Source: Streptomyces pactum (GTDB taxonomy: Bacteria > Actinomycetota > Actinomycetes > Streptomycetales > Streptomycetaceae). Taken from it: a stretch of DNA of 64,000 nt. Location: positions 2,416,001 through 2,480,000 of the forward strand of contig NZ_CP019724.1 of NCBI RefSeq assembly GCF_002005225.1. Reading direction: 5' to 3'. Shown in pieces: positions 9,572 to 18,457 of this stretch (position 1 is its first letter; the number at the start of each line of letters is the position of its first letter). The notes under the pieces are model-generated. The model was not told where the DNA came from. It ran no database searches and worked only from the letters and a program-made list of their open reading frames with translations. The position numbers and the translations under genes are program-made.

Positions 9572-9856
9572 ATGGGCGTTTTTGCACGGCTTTTTCGGAG
9601 GTCCAAGACCACGGAGGAGGCGCCGACCGCCGAGGTGTCGGCCGACACCCCGGAGCCCGAGCGTGCGGTGGAGAAGAGCGCGGCCGAGACCGCTGAACCG
9701 GCCGAGGCCGGGCCCCGGAACACGGCACAGGGCGCCGAGGCCGACGACACCGCCGAGGCCGACGGGTCCGCCGACTCGGAGAACGTCGGTATCCCCAAGC
9801 AGCAGTCCGCCGGGGAGGCCGTCGACAACGAGGCCGACAAGGGCGCCCGCACCTGA
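9572..9856 (+). CDS. Small acidic protein with amphipathic basic N-terminus
   Basis: A 94-residue protein I do not recognise. The first 12 residues (MGVFARLFRRSK) form a basic amphipathic helix that could touch the membrane or nucleic acid. The rest is very rich in Glu, Ala, Asp and Thr, with no Cys and no hydrophobic core, and is likely disordered. GGAG at 9563-9566 is well spaced from the ATG. It lies 24 bp ahead of the antitoxin-like gene on the same strand and probably shares its transcript. It is the mirror of many small Streptomyces proteins of unknown role, and the sequence gives no functional clue beyond this. Confidence 0.7.
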   Translation: MGVFARLFRRSKTTEEAPTAEVSADTPEPERAVEKSAAETAEPAEAGPRNTAQGAEADDTAEADGSADSENVGIPKQQSAGEAVDNEADKGART

Positions 9857-9880
9857 CTGCCCCGTGAGGGAAGGCGAGCC

Positions 9881-10219
9881 ATGGGTCTGCTGGACAACTT
9901 GAAGGCCAAACTGGGACCGGCGAAGGGCAAGGTCTCCGACCTCGCGCAGCAGCACGGGGACAAGATCGATAGCGGTCTCGACAAGGTGGCGAGGACCGTC
10001 GACGAGAGGACCAAGGGCAAGTACAGCGACCGGATCCAGACGGGCACGGGCAAGGCGAAGGGCGCCGTGGACCGTCTCGCCCACAAGGACGCCGACGGCA
10101 CGGACGGAGGCGGAAACGCCCCCGGCGCCACTCCGGGCGGCACCACTCCGGGCGGCACCCCGCCGGCCGGACCGCCTCCGGCCGGACCGCCTCCGGCCGG
10201 ACCGCCTCCGGCTTCCTGA
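9881..10219 (+). CDS. MT0933-type antitoxin-like protein
   Basis: A 112-residue protein. Residues 1-68 resemble the MT0933/Rv0909 antitoxin family: MGLLDNLKAKLG, a Lys-rich helical stretch with KGKVSDLAQQHGDKI, and VARTVDERTKGKYSDRI. The tail is Gly/Pro-rich and ends in three PPAGP-type repeats encoded by a 15-bp DNA repeat. A strong Shine-Dalgarno (GAGGGAAGG) precedes the ATG. In mycobacteria the family pairs with a SRPBCC-fold toxin; no such gene adjoins it here. The function is therefore inferred from family only, and many Streptomyces members may not act as antitoxins. Confidence 0.75.
   Translation: MGLLDNLKAKLGPAKGKVSDLAQQHGDKIDSGLDKVARTVDERTKGKYSDRIQTGTGKAKGAVDRLAHKDADGTDGGGNAPGATPGGTTPGGTPPAGPPPAGPPPAGPPPAS
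10166..10210 (+). repeat. Three tandem 15-bp repeats at the 3' end of the antitoxin-like gene
   Basis: The unit GCCGGACCGCCTCCG occurs three times in direct succession (10166, 10181, 10196), coding for a Pro/Ala/Gly tail. Such in-frame repeats can change copy number between strains. Confidence 0.9.
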
Positions 10220-10228
10220 CCCGCGCAG

Positions 10229-10249
10229 CCCGCCCGGCACGCGGGCGGG
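10229..10249. terminator. Hairpin after the antitoxin-like gene
   Basis: An 8-bp GC stem (10229-10236 with 10242-10249, loop of five) begins 10 bp after the stop of the antitoxin-like gene. It has no U-run. It lies between convergent genes and may serve both. Confidence 0.5.
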
Positions 10250-10328
10250 TCACCGGCACATCGGCGGACGGTCAAGAGCTGATCAGCTCCGGGCCGTCCG
10301 CCGGCCTGTACGGGCCTGGGCCGGCCTC

Positions 10329-11051
10329 CTACGACCAGGTGGCCGCGACGTACCCCACCCCGTACGGCGCGTCCTCGTACAGCAGCGTGCCGGCGAGAGC
10401 CGTGTCCCCGGCCGCGCCCGCGAGGACCTGCCAGGGCGCCCGGCCGGACACCTTCAGCTCACGGGCCAGTGCGGCGTCCAGCGCCGCGAGGGCGGCCACG
10501 TCCGCCGCTCCCAGCGCACGCCCCACCTCCGCGTCGAAGGGCGCGGCCCGCTCGTCGAGGTACCCGGGGGCCTTGAGCGTGCGGCACGCGCTGGCGTCGC
10601 CCAGCACCAGCAGAGCACTCCGCCGGTCCCGCGCGGCGACGTCCCGTCCGAGCGCCGCGCAGCGCTCGGCGGGGAAGGCCTCTCCCACGCCGATGCCCTC
10701 GACGGGGGCGTCGGCCCACCCCGTACGCCCGAGCAGCCAGGCCCCCACCGCGAGCCCGTACGGCAGCCCACGCGCGGTCCGCTCGCTCTCCGGACCGCGG
10801 TCCGGGCCCAGGCTCACGTCCAGATCCACTCCGAAGCCGCGGAACGAGCCCCGCGTGCCCTGCGGGTAGGTCTCGGGTCCGGCGCCGTCCGCGGGTCCGA
10901 CGACGAGGAGCCGGTCGGGCCGGGCGGCGGCGAGCACACCCAGCGCGTCCGTGCAGGCGGCACGCGCTGCGTCCAGCTCGGGTGCGGCGCCCGCGGCCAC
11001 CTCCGGCACGAGCAGCGGCGGGCAGGGGCAGACAGCGGCGGCGACAAGCAT
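10329..11051 (-). CDS. Class III extradiol dioxygenase-like protein
   Basis: A 240-residue protein resembling the subunit-B-like domain of class III extradiol ring-cleavage dioxygenases. It starts MLVAAAVCPCPPLLVPEVA and has the typical RPDRLLVVGPAD strand and LLVLGDAS loop. The usual iron-binding His pair of true dioxygenases is not obvious, so catalytic activity is doubtful; family members in actinomycetes are mostly uncharacterised. It starts 50 bp after miaB on the same strand and may be transcribed with it. The reaction is unknown. Confidence 0.75.
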   Translation of the reverse strand: MLVAAAVCPCPPLLVPEVAAGAAPELDAARAACTDALGVLAAARPDRLLVVGPADGAGPETYPQGTRGSFRGFGVDLDVSLGPDRGPESERTARGLPYGLAVGAWLLGRTGWADAPVEGIGVGEAFPAERCAALGRDVAARDRRSALLVLGDASACRTLKAPGYLDERAAPFDAEVGRALGAADVAALAALDAALARELKVSGRAPWQVLAGAAGDTALAGTLLYEDAPYGVGYVAATWS

Positions 11052-11101
11052 GACCGGCAGCGTAACCCCCGTGCCACCGTCCGCTGTCGCGTGGCCCGCG
11101 G

Positions 11102-12619
11102 TCAGTCGCAGCCGCAGCCGCTCGCCACGGCCGGCTGGGGCTCGGGAACGCCGATCTTCGGCAGGCCCAGCAGCACGCCCACGGGCTTGGCCGGCTCGGT
11201 CGCGTTGCGCTTCTCCCAGGCGTCCCCGGCCCGGGTGCGGCGCACGTCGAGTACCGCGCCCTCGGCGAGGAGGTGGTGCGGGGCCGCGTAGGTGATCTCG
11301 ACCGTCACCACGTCGCCCGGGCGGACCTCCTGGTCGGGCTTGGTGAAGTGCACCAGGCGGTTGTCGGGGGCGCGGCCGGAGAGACGGTGGGTGGCGCCGT
11401 CCTTGCGGCCCTCACCCTCGGCGACCATCAGCTCCAGGGTGCGGCCGACCTGCTTCTTGTTCTCCTCCCAGGAGATCTCCTCCTGGAGGGCGACGAGACG
11501 CTCGTAGCGCTCCTGGACGACCGCCTTGGGGATCTGGTCGTCCATTTCGGCGGCCGGGGTGCCGGGCCGCTTGGAGTACTGGAAGGTGAAGGCCTGGGCG
11601 AACCGGGCCTCGCGCACCACGTGGAGGGTCTGCTCGAAGTCCTCCTCGGTCTCGCCGGGGAAGCCCACGATGATGTCGGTGGTGATCGCCGCGTGCGGGA
11701 TGGCCGCCCGCACCTTCTCGATGATCCCCAGGTAGCGCTCCTGGCGGTACGAACGGCGCATCGCCTTGAGCACCGGGTCGGAGCCGGACTGGAGCGGCAT
11801 GTGGAGCTGCGGCATGGCGTTCGGCGTCTCGGCCATGGCGGCGATGACGTCGTCGGTGAAGTCGCGCGGGTGCGGGGAGGTGAAGCGGACGCGCTCCAGG
11901 CCGTCGATGTTCCCGCAGGCGCGCAGAAGCTTGCTGAACGCCTCGCGGTCGCCGATGTCGGAACCGTAGGCGTTGACGTTCTGCCCGAGAAGGGTGATCT
12001 CGCTGACGCCCTCGGCGACCAGGGCCTCGACCTCGGCGAGGATGTCGCCGGGGCGGCGGTCCTTCTCCTTGCCGCGCAGCGCCGGGACGATGCAGAAGGT
12101 GCACGTGTTGTTGCAGCCGACGGAGATGGAGACCCAGGCCGCGTAGGCGCTCTCGCGGCGGGTCGGGAGCGTGGACGGGAACGCCTCCAGGGACTCGGCG
12201 ATCTCGACCTGCGCCTCTTCCTGGACGCGGGCGCGCTCCAGCAGCACGGGGAGCTTGCCGATGTTGTGCGTGCCGAAGACGACGTCCACCCAGGGCGCCC
12301 GCTTCACGATGGTGTCGCGGTCCTTCTGCGCCAGGCAGCCGCCGACCGCGATCTGCATGCCGGGCCGGCTCGCCTTCTTCGGGGCGAGGTGGCCGAGGTT
12401 GCCGTACAGCTTGTTGTCGGCGTTCTCCCGCACGGCGCAGGTGTTGAAGACGACGACGTCCGCGTCGCCGTCGGCGCCCTCGGAGGCACGGACGTAGCCC
12501 GCGTCCTCCAGCAGACCGGACAATCGCTCGGAGTCGTGGACGTTCATCTGGCACCCGTAGGTGCGTACTTCATAGGTGCGCGTGCCGCCCGCTGACTGGC
12601 TCCGGTCGATGCTGCTCAT
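11102..12619 (-). CDS. miaB: tRNA-2-methylthio-N6-dimethylallyladenosine synthase
   Basis: A 505-residue radical SAM methylthiotransferase. In order: N-terminal UPF0004 domain with its iron-sulphur cysteines ([23 protein letters not shown]), radical SAM core with the CxxxCxxC cluster site in GCNNTCTFC, and a C-terminal TRAM domain. It adds a methylthio group to i6A37 of tRNA made by MiaA. ATG at 12619, with only a weak ribosome-binding site upstream. The C-terminal tail ends GCGCD. It probably heads an operon with the dioxygenase-like gene downstream. Confidence 0.97.
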   Translation of the reverse strand: MSSIDRSQSAGGTRTYEVRTYGCQMNVHDSERLSGLLEDAGYVRASEGADGDADVVVFNTCAVRENADNKLYGNLGHLAPKKASRPGMQIAVGGCLAQKDRDTIVKRAPWVDVVFGTHNIGKLPVLLERARVQEEAQVEIAESLEAFPSTLPTRRESAYAAWVSISVGCNNTCTFCIVPALRGKEKDRRPGDILAEVEALVAEGVSEITLLGQNVNAYGSDIGDREAFSKLLRACGNIDGLERVRFTSPHPRDFTDDVIAAMAETPNAMPQLHMPLQSGSDPVLKAMRRSYRQERYLGIIEKVRAAIPHAAITTDIIVGFPGETEEDFEQTLHVVREARFAQAFTFQYSKRPGTPAAEMDDQIPKAVVQERYERLVALQEEISWEENKKQVGRTLELMVAEGEGRKDGATHRLSGRAPDNRLVHFTKPDQEVRPGDVVTVEITYAAPHHLLAEGAVLDVRRTRAGDAWEKRNATEPAKPVGVLLGLPKIGVPEPQPAVASGCGCD

Positions 12620-12722
12620 GGCAATAAGGGTAGGCGGTCGGCGCCGATGGCCCGGGCCGCCTGTGGACAACCGGGGCCGAGACCGGTCAGGACTGGCCGG
12701 AACCGGTGACCGGCGCCGGTGG

Positions 12723-13382
12723 TCAGGGCTCGATGAGGCCCGCGCGGATCGCGTACCGGGTGAGTTCCAGGCGGTCGCGGACGCCCAGCTTCTGGAGGAG
12801 GTTCGCGCGGTGGCGTTCGACGGTCTTGGCGCTGATGAAGAGCAGCTCGCCGATCTCCTTGGACGTGTGGCCCTCGGCGACGAGCTTGAGGATCTCCTCC
12901 TCGCGTTCGGTGATGGGCCGCTCGGGCAGTCCGCCGCCGCTGTGCAGGCGGTCCAGGTAGGAGCGGACCAGGGCCCGTTCCGCGCCCGGGTAGATGAACG
13001 GTTCGTCGCGCACGGCCGCCCGGCACGCCTCGACCAGGTCGCGATCGGCGACGGACTTGAGGACGTACCCGCAGGCACCGGCCTTGAGGGCCTCGAAGAA
13101 GTACTGCTCGTTGTCGTACATGGTCAGGATGAGGATGCGCAGCTCGGGCAGGCGGCGGGAGAGCTCGCGGGCCGCCTGGAGGCCGGTCATGCGGGGCATG
13201 GCCACGTCCAGGACGGCCAGGTCGACCTCGGTGGCCCGCGCCGCCGCGACCGCCTCGGCTCCGTCGCCGGCCTCGGCGACGACCGTAAGGTCCGGTTCGC
13301 CGTCCAGAATCAGGCGCACTCCGCGGCGTACGAGGGTGTGGTCGTCGGCGAGCAGAACGCGGATCGGGGGCCGGGCGGGCAT
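12723..13382 (-). CDS. NarL/LuxR-family response regulator
   Basis: A 219-residue two-component regulator. The receiver domain (1-120) has the acidic pocket DD13-14, phosphoacceptor D59 (LAVLDVAMP) and K108 in YVLKS. The LuxR-type HTH occupies about 150-215 ([21 protein letters not shown]). Its ATG overlaps the kinase stop by one base (TGATG), so the pair is translationally coupled. From memory it matches the S. coelicolor SCO5784/SCO5785 pair, which was linked to sporulation and antibiotic production. The signal is unknown. Confidence 0.92.
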   Translation of the reverse strand: MPARPPIRVLLADDHTLVRRGVRLILDGEPDLTVVAEAGDGAEAVAAARATEVDLAVLDVAMPRMTGLQAARELSRRLPELRILILTMYDNEQYFFEALKAGACGYVLKSVADRDLVEACRAAVRDEPFIYPGAERALVRSYLDRLHSGGGLPERPITEREEEILKLVAEGHTSKEIGELLFISAKTVERHRANLLQKLGVRDRLELTRYAIRAGLIEP

Positions 13383-14392
13383 CAGGGGCGGTCTCCGGTT
13401 CGGTCCGGGGACCGGTCCCCGATGACGTCCAGGGCCCGGCCCGCGGTCCGGTCCCCCGGCGGGACGGGGACGCGCAGGCGCACGTCGGTGCCCCGTACGG
13501 GGGCGGGTTGGAAGTGGATCTCGGCTCCTGTCAACAGGGCCCGTTCGCGCATACCCCGGATGCCGGCGCCCTCGGGGGCCGCGCCGAGGCCGGTGCCGTT
13601 GTCGCGGACGAGTAGTTCGACGCAGTCCGGCAGCGCGCGGAGACTGAGCTCCGCGCGGTCTGCGGCGGCGTGGCGGGCGGTGTTGGTCAGACCCTCCTGG
13701 GCCACCCGGTAGATCACGAGTTCCGCCTCCGGGGCGAGCGGGGGCAGGGCGCCGGGGACCTGATGGTGAACGGTCAGCCCGTGGTGCGTGAACTCGGCGG
13801 CGAGCGAGCGCAGGGCGCTGGCGAGGCCGAGCTCCTCGAGGACACCGGGGCGCAGACGACGGGCGATGCGGCGGATCTCGTCGAGGCCGGCCCGGGTGGC
13901 CTCCTGGGCGAGGGACACGTCCTCGCGCAGTTCGCCGGGCACCCGGTCGGCGACCCGCTTGAGCTGGAGGAGCACGGCGGTGAGGGTCTGGCCGACCTCG
14001 TCGTGGAGCTCGCGGGCGATGCGATGTCGTTCGCGTTCCTGGGCTTGCAGGGCACGGCCGGCGCCCGCGGCGCGTTCGGCCTGGAGCCGGTCCAGCATCG
14101 TGTTGTACGTCGCTGTGAGCTGCGCCGCCTCGGCCGGTCCGGCGACCGTCGGGCGGGCCCCGGGCACCAGCAGGTCGGCGGTGGCCATGGCCCGGCCCAG
14201 CCTGTGCAGCGGGGTGAGACCCATGCGCAGGACGACCGCGTTGCCGGCCAGCAGCGCCGCGAGGCCCGCCAGCAGGATCAGCGCCTCCCCGGGCAGGACG
14301 GGCGTCGACACGGTGACGGGTCCCAGCAGCAGTGCTGTGGCGACGACCAGGCCCGCGGCGTTGAGCGAGAAAATCCGCCAGAACAACGACAC
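13382..14392 (-). CDS. NarL-type sensor histidine kinase
   Basis: A 336-residue membrane kinase. Two hydrophobic segments lie near the N-terminus (FSLNAAGLVVATALLLG and ALILLAGLAALLAG) with almost no extracellular loop, then a HAMP-like linker, a HisKA_3 dimerisation domain with the phosphoacceptor His in RIARELHDEVGQ, and a HATPase domain (NTARHAAA, RDNGTGLG, GIRGMRERA). I chose GTG 14392 because GGAAGAGG precedes it and the protein then begins right at the first membrane helix; ATG 14488 would add 32 basic residues. The tiny sensor loop suggests sensing in or at the membrane. Confidence 0.88.
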   Translation of the reverse strand: MSLFWRIFSLNAAGLVVATALLLGPVTVSTPVLPGEALILLAGLAALLAGNAVVLRMGLTPLHRLGRAMATADLLVPGARPTVAGPAEAAQLTATYNTMLDRLQAERAAGAGRALQAQERERHRIARELHDEVGQTLTAVLLQLKRVADRVPGELREDVSLAQEATRAGLDEIRRIARRLRPGVLEELGLASALRSLAAEFTHHGLTVHHQVPGALPPLAPEAELVIYRVAQEGLTNTARHAAADRAELSLRALPDCVELLVRDNGTGLGAAPEGAGIRGMRERALLTGAEIHFQPAPVRGTDVRLRVPVPPGDRTAGRALDVIGDRSPDRTGDRP

Positions 14393-14590
14393 GGTCCTCT
14401 TCCCGCTCCTCCCGGCCTTCGCGCACGACACCGCCGCAGCCAGCTTCGCCGCCCGCGACCGGCCGCGTATATCCGTCACGACACCCATATCGCCACCGTA
14501 CGTGCGGATGACAGCATGGCGAGGTCGCGAGCACGTCACGCACGTGCGGGAAGTGCGGCAAGGGAAGCAAGACGAATGAGGGGAAAGCTC

Positions 14591-15076
14591 GTGTCAGCTC
14601 CACGCCTGAAGGCGACGCCGCTGCCGGGTATCGGGGTCCAGTACGACCTGGTGACCCGCGAACACCGCCACCTGTCGGTGGTGGCACACCGCGACGGCAC
14701 CCGCACGGTGAACATGTACCGGGCCGACGACCCCGATTCCTGCGCCCACTCGCTTCGACTGGCCGGCGCGGAGGCGGGCGCGCTGATCGACGCGCTGAAG
14801 CCTTCCCACCACAGCGCGAGCCTGCTCTACACCACGGATCTCGGCCTGGTCGCCGAGCGGATCGAGGTGGCCGCGACCTCCCGCTGGAACGGCCGTCTGC
14901 TGGGCGAGACGTGCATGCGGACCGAGACCGGCGCGTCGATCGTCGCGGTGCTGCGGCGGGCCGAGGCGATTCCGTCGCCGGCGCCGGACTTCCGGCTGGT
15001 GGGTGGCGACACCCTGATCGTCATCGGCACCCGCGAGGGCGTCGACGCGGCCGCGACGATACTCGGGCAGGAGTGA
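14591..15076 (+). CDS. KhtT-like regulatory subunit of a K+/H+ antiporter
   Basis: A 161-residue soluble protein. The N-terminal half (LKATPLPGIGVQYDLVTREH) and a C-terminal RCK-C/TrkA-C domain (about 85-161, ending GGDTLIVIGTREGVDAA) match regulatory subunits of CPA2 antiporters such as Bacillus KhtT. These bind nucleotide and gate the partner. I chose GTG 14591, with AGGGGAAAG at 14579-14587; an in-frame ATG at 14576 would leave no such site. It lies 4 bp before the antiporter gene, so the two form one operon. Confidence 0.88.
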   Translation: MSAPRLKATPLPGIGVQYDLVTREHRHLSVVAHRDGTRTVNMYRADDPDSCAHSLRLAGAEAGALIDALKPSHHSASLLYTTDLGLVAERIEVAATSRWNGRLLGETCMRTETGASIVAVLRRAEAIPSPAPDFRLVGGDTLIVIGTREGVDAAATILGQE

Positions 15077-15080
15077 GCCG

Positions 15081-16313
15081 GTGCACTCCGCGGTTCTGCT
15101 GATCGAGTTCGGTTCCATCATCCTGGGACTCGGGCTGCTCGGCCGGTTCGCCGGCCGGTACCGCCTCTCCCCCATCCCGCTGTACCTGCTGGCCGGGCTG
15201 GCGTTCGGCGAGGGCGGGCTGCTGCCGCTGGGCGCGAGCGAGGAGTTCGTCGCCATCGGCGCCGAGATCGGCGTCATCCTCCTGCTGCTGATGCTCGGCC
15301 TCGAGTACACGGCCGGCGACCTGGTCACCAACCTCAAGTCCCACTACCCGGCCGGCCTCGTGGACTGCGCGTTCAACGCCGTGCCGGGTGCGGTGGCCGC
15401 GCTGCTGCTGGGCTGGGGCCCGGTGGCCGCCGTCGTCCTGGCCGGCGTGACCTGGATCTCCTCGTCCGGCGTCATCGCCAAGGTGCTCGGCGACCTCGGC
15501 CGGGTCGGCAACCGGGAGACTCCGGTGATCCTGAGCGTGCTGGTCCTGGAGGACCTGGCGATGGCGGTGTACCTGCCGATCGTCACGGCGCTGGTGGCCG
15601 GTGCCGGGCTGATGACCGGGAGCATCACGCTGGCGGTCGCACTGGCGGCGGCCGGCCTGGTGCTGTTCGTGGCGGTGCGGTACGGCCGTCTGATCTCGCG
15701 GTTCGTCTCCAGCGACGACCCGGAGAAGCTGCTCCTCGTGGTGCTGGGCCTGACGATCCTGGTCGCGGGCATCGCGCAGCAGCTCCAGGTCTCGGCCGCG
15801 GTGGGTGCGTTCCTGGTGGGCATCGCGCTGTCCGGGGAAGTCGCGGAGGGCGCGCACACGCTGCTGAGCCCGCTGCGGGACCTGTTCGCCGCGGTCTTCT
15901 TCGTCTTCTTCGGGCTGCACACGGACCCGGCTAGCATTCCGCCGGTTCTGCTGCCCGCGCTGGCGCTGGCCCTGCTCACCGCGGTAACCAAGATCGCCAC
16001 CGGTTACTGGGCGGCGCGGCGTGCGGGAATCTCCGTGAAGGGCCGCTGGCGCACGGGCGGTGCGCTGGTGGCGCGCGGCGAGTTCTCGATCGTCATCGCG
16101 GGTCTCGCGGTCTCGGCCGGCATCGAACCGTCCCTGGGCCCGCTGGCCACGGCCTACGTCCTCATCCTGGTCGTCCTCGGCCCCCTCACCGCCCGCTTCA
16201 CCGAGCCGCTGGCCACCCGCCTGTTCCGCCGCCGGGACAACCCCGACCTCCCCGGCGGCCTCCCCGATGGGACGCCGCAGACGGCGGGGGCGGAGGCGTC
16301 GGTGGGCGACTGA
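15081..16313 (+). CDS. CPA2-family cation:proton antiporter (KhtU-like)
   Basis: A 410-residue integral membrane protein with about 12 hydrophobic segments, typical of the Na+/H+ exchanger domain of the CPA2 family. Conserved stretches include GLEYTAGDLVTNLKS, TWISSSGVIAKVLGDLGR and VLEDLAMAVYLP. The acidic residue in VLVLEDLAM falls in the ion-binding helix pair. The C-terminal tail is short and has no TrkA-N domain, which fits regulation by the separate KhtT-like protein encoded just upstream. GTG start at 15081, 4 bp after that gene. K+ efflux or Na+/H+ exchange is likely; the ion is not certain. Confidence 0.9.
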   Translation: MHSAVLLIEFGSIILGLGLLGRFAGRYRLSPIPLYLLAGLAFGEGGLLPLGASEEFVAIGAEIGVILLLLMLGLEYTAGDLVTNLKSHYPAGLVDCAFNAVPGAVAALLLGWGPVAAVVLAGVTWISSSGVIAKVLGDLGRVGNRETPVILSVLVLEDLAMAVYLPIVTALVAGAGLMTGSITLAVALAAAGLVLFVAVRYGRLISRFVSSDDPEKLLLVVLGLTILVAGIAQQLQVSAAVGAFLVGIALSGEVAEGAHTLLSPLRDLFAAVFFVFFGLHTDPASIPPVLLPALALALLTAVTKIATGYWAARRAGISVKGRWRTGGALVARGEFSIVIAGLAVSAGIEPSLGPLATAYVLILVVLGPLTARFTEPLATRLFRRRDNPDLPGGLPDGTPQTAGAEASVGD

Positions 16314-16567
16314 CCCCACCTCGGCCCCGACTCGGCCTCGGTACGGCTCCGCCATGGCCCCGACTCGACCCCGGTACGCAAGTGCCGGGGTCGTCGTACG
16401 CCGGCGGCGCGGGCCGTCGCGTCGACGCACCGGCCCCGTCACGCCGTACCGAGGTGGCAACGCGCGCGGGCAACGGCGCACCCCTCCACCGCGCACCCCC
16501 GCACCGCGCACCCCGGGCCACGCGGCGCCCTCACACCGCGCCCCCGAACCGCGCCCTCGCGCCCGTG

Positions 16568-16996
16568 TCAGGCGCCCGGCGTCTCCACCGCCCCCGGTGT
16601 CCGCGGCGTCCACCCCTGCCGACGCAGTACGCCCAGCACGTCCGGTGCCTCGTAGTGGTCGCCCTTGAGTACCTTGCCGTCGGCTCTGCGGCTGATCCGG
16701 CCGTCGGGGCCCAGCTTGGTCATGTTGGAGCGGTGGATCTCGGCGATCACCTCGTCGAGATCGATGCCGTGGACGAGTGCCGTGCCGTAGGCGACGTAGA
16801 CCACGTCGGCCAGTTCGTGCGCGAGGTGGTCGAGCGGGCCCGTCACCGACACCTCGGCGACCTCGGCGGCCTCCTCGGCGAGCAGCTCGCCTCTGTGGGC
16901 GGCCAGCTCGGGCGAGATCTCGGTCGGAGTGCTGCGGGCGTCCAGCCCGAAGGCGTGGTGGAAGGCACGGACCAGGTCGGCGGGCGAGGAACTCAT
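16568..16996 (-). CDS. MazG-like nucleotide pyrophosphohydrolase
   Basis: A 142-residue all-alpha protein. The metal-binding signature of the MazG/dUTPase-like superfamily is visible: EELLAEE-AAEVAE in the first helix pair and HELADVVYVAYG in the second. Members hydrolyse NTPs or phosphoribosyl-ATP-like nucleotides to monophosphate and pyrophosphate; the substrate here is unknown. ATG at 16996. An IS110 element now begins about 41 bp upstream of the start, so its promoter may have been altered. The 254 bp between it and the antiporter gene hold only short GC-rich direct repeats. Confidence 0.85.
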   Translation of the reverse strand: MSSSPADLVRAFHHAFGLDARSTPTEISPELAAHRGELLAEEAAEVAEVSVTGPLDHLAHELADVVYVAYGTALVHGIDLDEVIAEIHRSNMTKLGPDGRISRRADGKVLKGDHYEAPDVLGVLRRQGWTPRTPGAVETPGA

Positions 16997-17037
16997 GCCC
17001 ACGACTGTAACGAGCACCGCTGACATTGATCCTGATA

Positions 17038-17242
17038 CTCAGGTTCCGGTGGTCATGGCTCTGCCACTGACTGACGTCCTGCTGGACTGTCTTCTGGCTG
17101 TTCTGTCCGGCCACCGGGACCTGTTCTCATGGCTCCGGCCGGGCGGAACATGACCTGATAGGAGCTTGGTCAGAAGCCCCTTCAATGTCCTGTCTGCGCC
17201 ACCCGGCCGGCGCCCACCTTCGGCTGGGAAGGCACCATCAGC
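17038..17242 (+). ncRNA. Candidate bridge (seek) RNA region of the IS110 element
   Basis: IS110-group elements encode a structured guide RNA in the left non-coding end, with loops that pair to donor and target DNA. This interval is non-coding and full of short inverted repeats: TGTTC/GAACA (17122-17126 with 17146-17150) and TGACC/GGTCA (17151-17155 with 17167-17171). GGGACCTG (17116-17123) can pair, with one G-T wobble, to CAGGTTCC just inside the left end (17040-17047), as a donor guide would. The CCTGATAGGAGC segment matches the deduced target. RNA ends and folding were not computed; the assignment is inferred. Confidence 0.4.
17154..17165 (+). repeat. 12-nt internal copy of the deduced IS110 target site
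   Basis: CCTGATAGGAGC here shares its first seven bases with the left flank (17031-17037) and its last eight with the right junction (18464-18471). The overlap of those two parts is ATA. Confidence 0.6.
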
Positions 17243-18457
17243 ATGACATCAGCGGTCATGGACAACACGGCAGACCAGGATGTGGTCGGCGGGGTCGACT
17301 CCCACACCGACACCCTCCACGTCGCGGTCATCAGCGACAACGGCGGCCATCTCGCGGACGCCGAGTTCACCACCACTGCCGCCGGATACGCCGCGGCCCT
17401 GGCCTTCCTGACCGCCCACGGCCACGTGATCGCCATCGGGGTGGAGGGCACCGCCTCCTACGGAGCCGGATTCACCCGCGCCGCCCGCGAGGCGGGGCTT
17501 CATGTCGTGGAGGTCAACCGGCCCGACCGGGCCGAACGCCGCCGCATCGGCAAGTCCGACCCCATCGACGCCTACGCCGCCGCCCGCGCCGCCCTGTCCG
17601 GACGAGCCTCCAGCGCCCCCAAGGACGACACGGTCGCGGGCATACGCGCCCTGCACAACGCCGCCCGCTCCGCGGTCAAGGCCCGCACCGCCGCCCTGAA
17701 CCAGATCGGCAGCCTCCTCATCACCGCTCCCGACACCATCCGCGCCAAGTACGGCCGGCTCAAAGGAACGGACCGCACCGACGCCCTCGCCCGGCTGCGG
17801 CCCGCCGGGGACGCGGTCCATACCGCGGTCCTCACCGCGCTGAAGAGTCTCGCCCGACGCGTCAAGAAACTGACGGTCGAACACGAGACCCTGGTCAAGG
17901 CACTGGACAGCGTGGTGAGTGTCCACAACCCCGGACTGCGAGCCGCCCACGGAGTCGGCCCCGACACCGCGGCCCAACTGCTCGTCACCGCCGGAGGCAA
18001 CCCCGACCGCATGCGGACCGAGGCCTCCTTCGCGGCCCTGTGCGGAGCCGCACCGGTCCCCGCCTCCAGCGGCCGGACCAACCGCCACCGCCTCTCGCGA
18101 GGCGGCGACCGGCAAGCAAACGCAGCCCTCTACCGCGTCGCCCTGGTCCGCATGTCGAGCGACTCCCGCACCCGCGAGTACGTGGCACGTCAGACCGCCG
18201 CCGGCCGGACGAAGAAGGAGATCATCCGGCTGCTGAAACGGGCCATCGCCCGGGAGATGTTCCGCTGCCTGACCACCACGGTCACCGTCCCCGGCATCGA
18301 CGATCTACGGCCGCTGCGGCGGTCCAAGAACATCACCCTGACCGCTGCAGCCCGCCACTTCGCCCTCTGGCCGGCCACCATCTCCACCCTCGAACGCGGG
18401 ACCCGCCGAGACGACGACCTCGCCCACGCCTACCGCAACTGGCTCCAAGCCGTTTGA
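17243..18457 (+). CDS. IS110-family transposase with XRE-like C-terminal tail
   Basis: A 404-residue recombinase. The N-terminal RuvC-like DEDD domain (about 15-165) shows D19 (GGVDSH), E68 (GVEGTA), and D106 and D109 (KSDPIDAYAA). The C-terminal Transposase_20 domain (about 230-320) contains HGVGPDTAAQLL and the catalytic-serine region APVPASSGRTN (S275/S276). Residues 353-400 then read like a Cro/XRE helix-turn-helix (LRPLRRSKNITL, ATISTLERGTR), an addition not part of the usual IS110 architecture. GGGAAGG at 17226-17232 precedes the ATG. All key residues are present, so the enzyme looks active. It acts with a guide RNA in known relatives. Confidence 0.93.
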   Translation: MTSAVMDNTADQDVVGGVDSHTDTLHVAVISDNGGHLADAEFTTTAAGYAAALAFLTAHGHVIAIGVEGTASYGAGFTRAAREAGLHVVEVNRPDRAERRRIGKSDPIDAYAAARAALSGRASSAPKDDTVAGIRALHNAARSAVKARTAALNQIGSLLITAPDTIRAKYGRLKGTDRTDALARLRPAGDAVHTAVLTALKSLARRVKKLTVEHETLVKALDSVVSVHNPGLRAAHGVGPDTAAQLLVTAGGNPDRMRTEASFAALCGAAPVPASSGRTNRHRLSRGGDRQANAALYRVALVRMSSDSRTREYVARQTAAGRTKKEIIRLLKRAIAREMFRCLTTTVTVPGIDDLRPLRRSKNITLTAAARHFALWPATISTLERGTRRDDDLAHAYRNWLQAV

